From the NCBI GenBank assembly GCA_003567135.1, contig PXAI01000286.1, positions 1 through 6,569 of the forward strand: DNA of 6,569 nucleotides. The letters run 5' to 3'. Below the pieces are notes generated by a model. The model saw nothing but the letters and a program-made list of their open reading frames with translations, was not told the origin of the DNA and ran no database searches. Shown piece by piece: positions 1 through 5,835 of the stretch (within the stretch, counting starts at the first letter, position 1; each line of letters begins with the position of its first letter). Origin of the DNA: Balneolia bacterium. Its GTDB lineage: Bacteria; Bacteroidota; Rhodothermia; Balneolales; Cyclonatronaceae. The position numbers and the translations under genes are program-made.

Positions 1-16
1 CCTGAAGGCTTTTTTT
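1..16 (+). terminator. Probable right half of an upstream gene's intrinsic terminator
   Basis: The window opens with CCTGAAGGC followed at once by seven T residues. This looks like the descending arm and U-tract of a rho-independent terminator whose left arm (expected GCCTTCAGG) lies just outside the window. It resembles the complete terminator at 4403-4435, which also ends in a GGC-TTTTTTT junction. Without the left arm the hairpin cannot be confirmed. Confidence 0.4.
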
Positions 17-82
17 ATGCCTGAAAATCCGCATCTTTAACTTCAGTATTATGCCAATCCGAATCAAGACATCATCAGTTTT

Positions 83-811
83 ATGAAAAGTGCAGTAATA
101 ATCGGGGCGACATCCGGCATTGGCCGCGAACTCTCTTTCGAACTTTCACGGCGGGGATATAAACTTGGTATTACCGGCCGCAGGACTCCCCTGCTCGAAG
201 AAATCCGCGACAGCATGAACACGGAGTGCCACATCGCGGAAATGGATGTCACGAAAACAGATGAAGCCCGCGAAATGCTGCTGAAGCTGATCCGTAAAAT
301 GGGCGGCGCTGATATCATCATTCTGAACGCCGGAATATCCGGAAACCGGCATGATGTCGTCTGGGAGGATTCAAAAAAAGTGATTGATACAAATGTGAGC
401 GGCTTTACCGCACTGGCCGATACCGCGTGGAATTATTTTCTGAGTGAAAACAAACCGGGCCATATTGTCGGGATTTCATCCGTGGCCGCATTGGTTCCAA
501 ACGGCGGAAACTCAATTTATAATGCTTCCAAAGCATTTGTTTCCAGATATATGGAAGGACTCCAGGTAAAAGCCCGAAAACGAAATCTGCCGATATTATT
601 GACCGACATCAAGCCCGGATTTATATATACGCCCATGACCGAAAGCCGCAAAGGGATGTTCTGGGTGAGCACCGTTGAGAAAGCCGTCCAACAAATTGCT
701 GATGCCATCGAAAAGCGCCGTTATCGCGCCTTTATCACTAAACGCTGGCGCATGATCGGATGGTTATCCAGAATACTGCCCACCTCACTTTTTAGAAAAT
801 TTGCACCTTGA
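83..811 (+). CDS. SDR family NAD(P)-dependent oxidoreductase
   Basis: This is a 242-residue classical short-chain dehydrogenase/reductase, the usual length for the family, predicted to be a cytoplasmic Rossmann-fold enzyme. The cofactor motif is G8-A-T-S-G12-I-G14. The NAG motif is at N82-A83-G84, the structural Asn at N104, and the catalytic Ser-Tyr-Lys set is S133, Y146 and K150 (YNASK). A PG motif (178-179) and a TPMT segment (183-186) follow, as is typical after the active site. The basic pair R33-R34 after the second beta strand suggests a preference for NADP(H), which is an inference. The C-terminal 30 residues are rich in Arg, Lys and Trp and could touch the membrane. The substrate cannot be read from sequence. 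The start at 83 puts the glycine motif at the expected distance from the N-terminus; there is no Shine-Dalgarno sequence. The next gene begins 86 bp downstream. Confidence 0.93.
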   Translation: MKSAVIIGATSGIGRELSFELSRRGYKLGITGRRTPLLEEIRDSMNTECHIAEMDVTKTDEAREMLLKLIRKMGGADIIILNAGISGNRHDVVWEDSKKVIDTNVSGFTALADTAWNYFLSENKPGHIVGISSVAALVPNGGNSIYNASKAFVSRYMEGLQVKARKRNLPILLTDIKPGFIYTPMTESRKGMFWVSTVEKAVQQIADAIEKRRYRAFITKRWRMIGWLSRILPTSLFRKFAP

Positions 812-897
812 CACATATAAACTTTTTTCGGTTCTGTATATTTTCAGATGATTAAATTACAGCCCGCTTTCATTTTCCGTCTCACAATAAAAACGCC

Positions 898-2247
898 ATG
901 ATATCTGAACTTCTGAAACCCGAAATTACCGAGCTGATCGAGCAAAAAAACTGGGAAGTGCTTCGGGAAGCTGTGGATGAATGGCGGGTTCCGGAAATCG
1001 CGGAACTTCTGATGGAGCTTCGCCCGGCTGACCGAACCCTCTTTTTCAGGTTACTGCCGCGCTTTAAAATGGCGGAAGTATTTTCTTATCTCGAGTCTGA
1101 TCTTCAAAACAACCTGCTGGAAGAACTCAGCGACGAGGAAAACCGCCACCTTCTGGCAAACATGGCTCCGGATGACCGTACGATGCTTCTGGGTGAGCTT
1201 CCGGGAGTGATTACGCAGCGGTTGCTGAATCTTCTCAATCCGCAGGATCTGCGCGAGGCTAACAAACTTCTGGGATACCCCGAAGAGAGCGTCGGGCGGC
1301 TGATGACTCCCGATTACATCGCGGTCCGGCCGGGATGGACGATCGGGCAAAGCCTCAAGCACCTTCGCGCAATGGCCAAAAAGAGCGAGACCATCAACAT
1401 GATTTACGTAACCGATACGTCCTGGAAAATGCTGGATGCGCTCGAGCTCAAGGAGTTCATCCTGAATGATCCGGGAAAAAAGGTTGAGGAGATCATGGAT
1501 CACACTTTCGTGAGTATCCTGCCAACCGAAGACCGCGAAGAAGCCGTCGCGATCATGCAGAAATACGACAAAACGGTCCTTCCTGTTGTGGATGAAGAAA
1601 ATGTGCTTCTTGGAATTGTAACGGTGGATGACGTGCTGGACGTTGCCGAAGAAGAGGCTACGGAGGATTTTCACAAAACGGCCGCAATGGAGCCGCTTCA
1701 GCGTACCTATCGCGAAACATCCGTTTTTCAGCTTTTCCGAAAGCGCATCAGCTGGCTGATTATCCTCGTTTTTGTCAGCCTGATGTCATCCGGCGTAATT
1801 GCGGCATTCGAAGATACACTCGAAGCCGCGATCGCCCTCGCCTTCTTCATTCCCCTGCTGATCGGTAGCGCCGGAAACGCCGGAGCTCAGGCGGCCACCA
1901 TTATGGTTCGTGCCATGGCCACCGATGATGTGAAAATCGAAAACTGGCTCAGAACCACCGGAAAGGAAATTCTCGTTGGGATCTCGCTCGGTATTGCCAT
2001 GGGAATCGCCAGCTATATCCTCGGAATATTTTTTGGGGGATTTACGATCGGTATCATAGTCGGGCTTACAATGGCGGCTATCATCCTTGTGGCAAACATT
2101 ATCGGAACGCTGCTTCCGTTTATTCTAACCACGTTCGGCCAGGACCCGGCCGTTGCCAGCAGTCCGCTGATCGCAACGATTATGGACGCCTCGGGACTGC
2201 TCATTTATTTCGGTATCGCGACTGTATTTCTCGGTGCGATCGGGTGA
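898..2247 (+). CDS. mgtE: Magnesium transporter MgtE
   Basis: The product is 449 residues, the normal MgtE length. MgtE is a homodimeric inner-membrane Mg2+ channel/transporter gated by cytosolic Mg2+. The order of domains is complete: an acidic helical MgtE_N domain (about 10-130), a pair of CBS domains (about 131-250, with the GRLMTPDY and LLGIVTVDDVLDV signatures), a connecting plug-like helix (about 251-280), and a five-helix membrane domain (about 284-449). The membrane part has the conserved FIPLLIGSAGNAGAQ segment (317-331) and the DPAVASSPLIATIMD segment (416-430). D430 corresponds to the pore aspartate that coordinates Mg2+ in characterised MgtE (D432 in Thermus). The start at 898 gives a complete N domain; the leader has no Shine-Dalgarno. 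TATATTTT at 837-844 weakly resembles a Bacteroidota -7 element. The 86-bp leader seems too short for an M-box riboswitch. Confidence 0.97.
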   Translation: MISELLKPEITELIEQKNWEVLREAVDEWRVPEIAELLMELRPADRTLFFRLLPRFKMAEVFSYLESDLQNNLLEELSDEENRHLLANMAPDDRTMLLGELPGVITQRLLNLLNPQDLREANKLLGYPEESVGRLMTPDYIAVRPGWTIGQSLKHLRAMAKKSETINMIYVTDTSWKMLDALELKEFILNDPGKKVEEIMDHTFVSILPTEDREEAVAIMQKYDKTVLPVVDEENVLLGIVTVDDVLDVAEEEATEDFHKTAAMEPLQRTYRETSVFQLFRKRISWLIILVFVSLMSSGVIAAFEDTLEAAIALAFFIPLLIGSAGNAGAQAATIMVRAMATDDVKIENWLRTTGKEILVGISLGIAMGIASYILGIFFGGFTIGIIVGLTMAAIILVANIIGTLLPFILTTFGQDPAVASSPLIATIMDASGLLIYFGIATVFLGAIG

Positions 2248-2252
2248 TCGCA
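2235..2252. repeat. Inverted repeat spanning the mgtE stop codon
   Basis: TGCGATC and GATCGCA form perfect 7-bp arms around a GGGT loop, with the TGA stop (2245-2247) inside the structure. The sequence that follows is A-rich (AATTAAAAAAA) rather than T-rich, so it is not a canonical terminator on the plus strand. It could be a 3'-end stabilising hairpin or chance. Confidence 0.4.
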
Positions 2253-2316
2253 ATTAAAAAAACCGGTATGGCTGACATCCATTCCCGGACAAATCTTCAC
2301 ATATATCTGAATTCTC

Positions 2317-4380
2317 ATGATTACGATTTCTACTGAATCAATACGGACGCTTATTTTATCTGTGGTGGTGCTTCTGCTGTTCACGGGCTACAACAGCGTT
2401 TCCGTGGCTCAAAGCGGTTTATCCGCCGAAAAAATGATGGAACTGCAGCGGCTTGGGAATCCCGTAGCATCCCCTGACGGCAGCCTGATCCTCTTCACTT
2501 CAACCAAAATTGACGTCGATAAAAACAGCGGAACCACCCACATTTACATTCAGGGATTTGATGAATCTGAGGCTCGAAAACTGACCGAAGGCGGCTCCCC
2601 AATGTGGCGTCCTGATGGAGAAAAAATCGGGTTCATGAAAGGCGGCCAGCTCTGGGAAATGAATACGGATGGCAGCGAACAAACCCGGGTCACCGATTTT
2701 GATTATCCGATCAGCTTTGTAAAATACAGCCCGGACGGCGCTCATATTTCATTTATCAAAAACGTTCAGGTCGATCAGACCGCCGCTGATATGTATCCGG
2801 AGTATCCTGAGGCAGAAGCGCGGATTTACGATGACCTGCTCTATCGCCACTGGGATACGTGGCACGACGGAACGTATCGCCATCTGCACATCGCGCCCTA
2901 CGCAAACGGGCAGGTAACCGGAGATCCAGTCAATATCATGGAAGGCGAGCCGTACGACACGCCGCTGAAACCGTTTGGCGGCGCATCACAAATCGCGTGG
3001 CATCCATCCGGGCAGATGATCGCCTACACATCCAAAAAAATGGATCGCACCGAAGCCGCGTACAGCACCAACTCTGATATTTACCTGTACGATCTGGAAA
3101 GCGGAACCACCAGAAATCTGACTGAGCCAAACCCCGGCTACGATTATTATCCGGAATTCAGCCCTGACGGTAATTTCATGATCTGGAACCGAATGGTAAC
3201 GCCATCCTACGAATCGGATCGCTACCGCCTGATGAAACTCACGCTGGAAACGGGAAACATTCGCGAACTGAGCGTCGGTTACGACGGCAATATGAATCAC
3301 GCAAGATGGAATCACGACGGTAGCCGGATCTACATTCTGAGCGGAACCGAGGCCACCGTGCAAATTTTTGAGCTGAACATGCTTGCACGTTCGATGCACC
3401 CGCCTGTCCGCCAGATATCCGAAGGTGTTCACGATTTCACCGGATTTGATATCATTCACAGAGACGGGCGCGATCATCTTATCGCCGGAAAAATGTCGAT
3501 GTCATCGCCGGTAGGATTATACCGCGTAAACGCGTCTGATGGCTCTATTCGCCAGTTTAGTCATCTTAATGATGATGTACTCAGCAAAATCACAATGGGC
3601 GAAGTAACCAGCCGCTGGGTAGAGACCACCGACGGTAAAAAGATGAAAGTGTGGGTGATTCTGCCTCCTGATTTTGATCCTGATCAAGAATATCCGGCGC
3701 TGCTGTACGCGCAGGGCGGTCCACAGGGAACCGTGAGCCAGTTTTTCTCATACCGCTGGAATTTCCAGGTAATGGCAAACGCAGGCTATGTTGTTGTAGC
3801 GCCAAATCGTCGCGGACTCCCCTCCTTTGGTGAAGAGTGGAACCGCCAGATCAGCGGCGACTGGGGCGGACAGGCGATGCAGGATTTACTCAGCGCCATC
3901 GACGATGTAAAAACCGAACCTTTTGTAGATGAAGACCGCCTCGGTGCCATCGGTGCAAGTTTCGGTGGGTATTCTGTTTTCTGGCTGGCCGGAAACCACG
4001 AAGGCCGGTTCCAAACGTTTATTTCACACGCAGGCGTTTTCCACCTCGAAGCGATGTACGGCACCACCGAAGAGCTGTTTTTCGTTGATTACGACCTCGA
4101 CGGCGCCTACTGGAATGAGCCCCGTCCCGTCAGCTACGACAAACACTCCCCGCACCTTTACGTGAGAAACTGGGATACGCCCATCCTGATCATCCACGGC
4201 GAGCTGGACTACCGCGTTCCGGTAACCGAAAGTTTCCAGGCCTTCACCGTGGCACGCTCGATGGGAATCGACAGCCGCCTGCTGCTATTCCCAAACGAAA
4301 ATCACTGGATCTTATCCCCGCAAAACAGCCTGCTCTGGCACAGCGAGTTTTACAAGTGGCTGGATGCGTACCTGAAGTAG
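2317..4380 (+). CDS. Secreted S9 family serine peptidase, dipeptidyl-peptidase 5-like
   Basis: The product is 687 residues. Residues 1-31 form a signal peptide: R10, a hydrophobic core at 12-22, and a likely cleavage at SVA31-Q32, so the mature enzyme should be periplasmic. A beta-propeller follows (about 35-420), marked by recurrent PD40-type turns: SPDG 52-55, RPDG 98-101, SPDG 138-141, HPSG 229-232, SPDG 282-285 and NHDG 332-335. The segment YDDLLYRHWDTW (171-182) is typical of the DPP5/acylaminoacyl-peptidase-like group. The C-terminal alpha/beta hydrolase domain (about 430-687) has the nucleophile S548 in GASFGGY, D631 in HGELDYRVP and H663 in NENHW, a complete triad. The oxyanion region reads QGGP (466-469) where many relatives have HGGP. 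Characterised DPP5 enzymes remove dipeptides from peptide N-termini, so a role in peptide use is likely; exact specificity is inferred. No Shine-Dalgarno is visible. A strong terminator follows directly. Confidence 0.93.
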   Translation: MITISTESIRTLILSVVVLLLFTGYNSVSVAQSGLSAEKMMELQRLGNPVASPDGSLILFTSTKIDVDKNSGTTHIYIQGFDESEARKLTEGGSPMWRPDGEKIGFMKGGQLWEMNTDGSEQTRVTDFDYPISFVKYSPDGAHISFIKNVQVDQTAADMYPEYPEAEARIYDDLLYRHWDTWHDGTYRHLHIAPYANGQVTGDPVNIMEGEPYDTPLKPFGGASQIAWHPSGQMIAYTSKKMDRTEAAYSTNSDIYLYDLESGTTRNLTEPNPGYDYYPEFSPDGNFMIWNRMVTPSYESDRYRLMKLTLETGNIRELSVGYDGNMNHARWNHDGSRIYILSGTEATVQIFELNMLARSMHPPVRQISEGVHDFTGFDIIHRDGRDHLIAGKMSMSSPVGLYRVNASDGSIRQFSHLNDDVLSKITMGEVTSRWVETTDGKKMKVWVILPPDFDPDQEYPALLYAQGGPQGTVSQFFSYRWNFQVMANAGYVVVAPNRRGLPSFGEEWNRQISGDWGGQAMQDLLSAIDDVKTEPFVDEDRLGAIGASFGGYSVFWLAGNHEGRFQTFISHAGVFHLEAMYGTTEELFFVDYDLDGAYWNEPRPVSYDKHSPHLYVRNWDTPILIIHGELDYRVPVTESFQAFTVARSMGIDSRLLLFPNENHWILSPQNSLLWHSEFYKWLDAYLK

Positions 4381-4402
4381 TTTGTTGATCACGGTTTTAT
4401 GG

Positions 4403-4435
4403 AAGCCTCTTTCCTTTTGTGAAGAGGCTTTTTTT
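4403..4435 (+). terminator. Rho-independent terminator after the S9 peptidase gene
   Basis: AAGCCTCTT (4403-4411) and AAGAGGCTT (4422-4430) form a perfect 9-bp stem around a 10-nt loop, and the right arm runs into a seven-residue T tract (4429-4435). It lies 23 bp after the peptidase stop codon. It separates the three housekeeping-type genes from the ATPase pair, which therefore probably has its own promoter. Confidence 0.9.
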
Positions 4436-4446
4436 ATTGCGATGCA

Positions 4447-4477
4447 TTGAAATTCACCTTTTGGTTGCTTACCTTTC
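4447..4477 (+). promoter_or_regulatory. Candidate Bacteroidota-type promoter for the first ATPase gene
   Basis: TACCTTTC (4470-4477) matches the Bacteroidota -7 consensus TAnnTTTG at all but the last base. A TTG at 4447-4449 lies 20 bp upstream, close to the spacing expected for the -33 element. Transcription would start near 4484, inside the repeat array, about 33 bases before the start codon. The consensus is short, so a chance match is quite possible. Confidence 0.27.
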
Positions 4478-4508
4478 AGTTGCTTACCAAATAGTAACTT
4501 ACTTAATA
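4449..4508 (+). repeat. 15-bp direct-repeat array upstream of the first ATPase gene
   Basis: Units start every 15 bp. GTTGCTTACC occurs exactly at 4464-4473 and 4479-4488. A third unit, GTAACTTACT, starts at 4494 and matches 11 of 15 bases of the second unit over the full period. A degenerate unit (GAAATTCACCTTT) starts at 4449 and matches the first unit at 8 of 15. A further fragment, GTTAAGT, begins in register at 4509 but is weak. The common core GTnnCTTAC is dyad-like and becomes the perfect palindrome GTAACTTAC in the third unit. The array is ended by the start codon at 4517, so it is probably a protein-binding or leader element for that gene. Confidence 0.65.
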
Positions 4509-4515
4509 GTTAAGT
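4493..4515. promoter_or_regulatory. Overlapping perfect dyads next to the ATPase start codon (possible operator)
   Basis: AGTAA-C-TTACT (4493-4503) and ACTTAA-TAG-TTAAGT (4501-4515) are both perfect inverted repeats. They overlap by three bases and end one base before the ATG at 4517. In DNA they could be a dimeric repressor site. In RNA the second could fold over the ribosome entry region. No Shine-Dalgarno sequence is present between the dyad and the ATG. Confidence 0.45.
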
Positions 4516-4516
4516 C

Positions 4517-5695
4517 ATGAGTTCATCCTCTGCATTTAAATACGGCACAATTGTCAGTTCCCGATACTTTACAAACAGGGAATCAGAGAGCAAGCATTTA
4601 AATACTAATTTCAGGAATGGGATTCATACGATCATTATATCTCCCAGAAGATGGGGGAAATCCTCATTAGTCGAAAAGGTTTTAGGGGATTTAGGCAAGC
4701 AGGAGAAGAATGTAAAGATCGTGCGGCTTGACCTGTTTTCAGTAAAAAACGAATTAGAGTTTTTAGAGAAATTTGCCAAAGAGGTCATCAAAGCATCTTC
4801 TCCAAAATTAGATCATTGGATTGCATATACGAAAGAGTTTCTGCAATCTGTTGTGCCGAGTATCAACCTGGGAGTTGACCCAAATAATGACTTCAAGCTT
4901 TCATTTCATTTACCGGACATCGAGAAAAAACCTGATGAAATTCTCAACCTGCCCGAGGTGATAGCACAAAAAAAGAATATTCGTTTTGTGATCTGTATAG
5001 ACGAGTTTCAGAATATTGCTGAGTTCGATAATGGTGCTCATATGGAAAAAAAGTTACGTGCCTTGTGGCAGCACCACAAAAAAGCAACGTATTGTCTTTA
5101 TGGAAGCAAAAGACACATGATGAATGAAATATTCAACAATCCTTCAAAACCTTTTTATCGCTTTGGCGACCTGATACCACTCGGAAAAATAAAAACAGAA
5201 GATTGGGTAAAGTATATTATTGAGCGCTACAAGGCCACAGGGAAACACATTTCACCAGATATTGCTGCTCTCATCCCAAGATGGATGTCTAACCATTCAT
5301 GGTACGTGCAACAACTCGCAAACTTTACCTGGCAGCTTTCTCCGGAGCGCTCGGAGTACCACCATGTTTTAACGGCACTCGAAGATGTGATTAACTCTAA
5401 CGTACCGTTTTTTCAAAAAATAGCAGAAGAGTTAAGCCCAACGCAGCTAAATCTTCTAAAAGCCATTGCAGCAGGAGAAAAGAGCCTGAATAGTAAAGAA
5501 ACTATGTCACAATACAGTGTTGGAACCAGCGCTATGGTAACAAAAAATAAAAAACTACTTATAGAAAAGGATCTTATTGATCAAACTCCTGACGGATTTG
5601 AATTTCTTGACCCTGCATTCAGGCTTTGGTTTCTGAAACAATATTTTAACCGGGATTATGAGTCGGTAATTTCTTTGACTTCTGAAAGTAGTTAG
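4517..5695 (+). CDS. AAA family ATPase (archaeal-type ATPase_2) with C-terminal winged helix
   Basis: The product is a 392-residue cytoplasmic P-loop protein. It opens with the KYG-IV---YFTNRE segment (8-21) typical of this ATPase group in Bacteroidota. The Walker A is S42-P-R-R-W-G47-K48-S49, with Ser in place of the first Gly, a variant normal for this subfamily. The Walker B is FVICIDEF (157-164, D162-E163), and YCLYGS (192-197) fits the sensor-1 strand. Residues from about 303 look like a winged helix-turn-helix ending in LDPAFRLWF (364-372), as in ATPase_2 relatives. ATP binding and hydrolysis are well supported; the target is unknown. I see no transmembrane helix and no nuclease motif. 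The gene is more AT-rich than the peptidase (for example 38% GC at 4801-4860 against 55% at 4141-4200), which suggests accessory DNA. Its start lies immediately after a repeat and dyad cluster, and there is no Shine-Dalgarno. Confidence 0.88.
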   Translation: MSSSSAFKYGTIVSSRYFTNRESESKHLNTNFRNGIHTIIISPRRWGKSSLVEKVLGDLGKQEKNVKIVRLDLFSVKNELEFLEKFAKEVIKASSPKLDHWIAYTKEFLQSVVPSINLGVDPNNDFKLSFHLPDIEKKPDEILNLPEVIAQKKNIRFVICIDEFQNIAEFDNGAHMEKKLRALWQHHKKATYCLYGSKRHMMNEIFNNPSKPFYRFGDLIPLGKIKTEDWVKYIIERYKATGKHISPDIAALIPRWMSNHSWYVQQLANFTWQLSPERSEYHHVLTALEDVINSNVPFFQKIAEELSPTQLNLLKAIAAGEKSLNSKETMSQYSVGTSAMVTKNKKLLIEKDLIDQTPDGFEFLDPAFRLWFLKQYFNRDYESVISLTSESS

Positions 5696-5748
5696 CCCGG
5701 GTTATTCGTCCTGATCCCTTGTCATTGAAACGTTTCCTGGTGATTGAC

Positions 5749-5819
5749 TCGGTCTGAAATCGTTAAATTTTCGGTTTGAATCGAAATATTTAGCTAAATT
5801 TTTCGGTTTGAATCGAAAT
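5749..5819 (+). repeat. Direct repeats upstream of the DUF4143 ATPase gene
   Basis: TTTTCGGTTTGAATCGAAAT occurs exactly twice, at 5768-5787 and 5800-5819, and the flanking TAAA is also shared. A degenerate copy, TCGGTCTGAAATCG (5749-5762), lies upstream and matches with one substitution and one inserted A. The common TCGG points start at 5749, 5771 and 5803, so the spacings are 22 and 32 bp, close to two and three DNA turns. Each exact copy is itself an imperfect dyad with TTTCG and CGAAA arms. This arrangement fits repeated protein-binding sites on one face of the helix, 17 bp before the start codon at 5836. Confidence 0.72.
5782..5805. promoter_or_regulatory. 24-bp near-perfect palindrome between the two exact repeats
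   Basis: ATTTAGCTAAAT (5788-5799) is a perfect 12-bp palindrome. The symmetry continues outwards with CGAAA (5782-5786) pairing with TTTCG (5801-5805), so 11 of 12 base pairs match and only 5787/5800 fail. The dyad is formed by the facing ends of the two 20-bp repeats plus the spacer. It could be an operator or an AT-rich hairpin in the leader RNA. No T-tract follows, so it is unlikely to be a terminator. Confidence 0.55.
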
Positions 5820-5835
5820 TTTCATATTTTTCGTC

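Noticed and set aside
812..897. M-box type Mg2+ riboswitch in the mgtE leader
   Set aside because: The gap is only 86 bp and AT-rich. An M-box is considerably longer, and I see no matching stem arrangement.
1051..1674. A 207-codon open frame on the minus strand inside mgtE
   Set aside because: It is entirely antisense to well-conserved MgtE domains, and its translation resembles no family I recognise. It is best explained as a shadow of the codon bias of mgtE.
2235..2266. Intrinsic terminator after mgtE
   Set aside because: The hairpin is followed by an A-run, not a T-run, on the plus strand, so it lacks the U-tract of a terminator.
2986..3477. A 163-codon minus-strand open frame inside the S9 peptidase gene
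   Set aside because: It is antisense to the beta-propeller coding region, and I recognise no domain in it. It is a shadow frame.
5768..5819. CRISPR repeats
   Set aside because: Only two exact copies exist, the gap between them is 12 bp and palindromic, and no cas gene is in the window. This does not fit an array.
4381..5835. Insertion sequence or transposon ends around the first ATPase gene
   Set aside because: The repeats on its two sides are unrelated, I found no terminal inverted repeats or target duplication, and no transposase is encoded.
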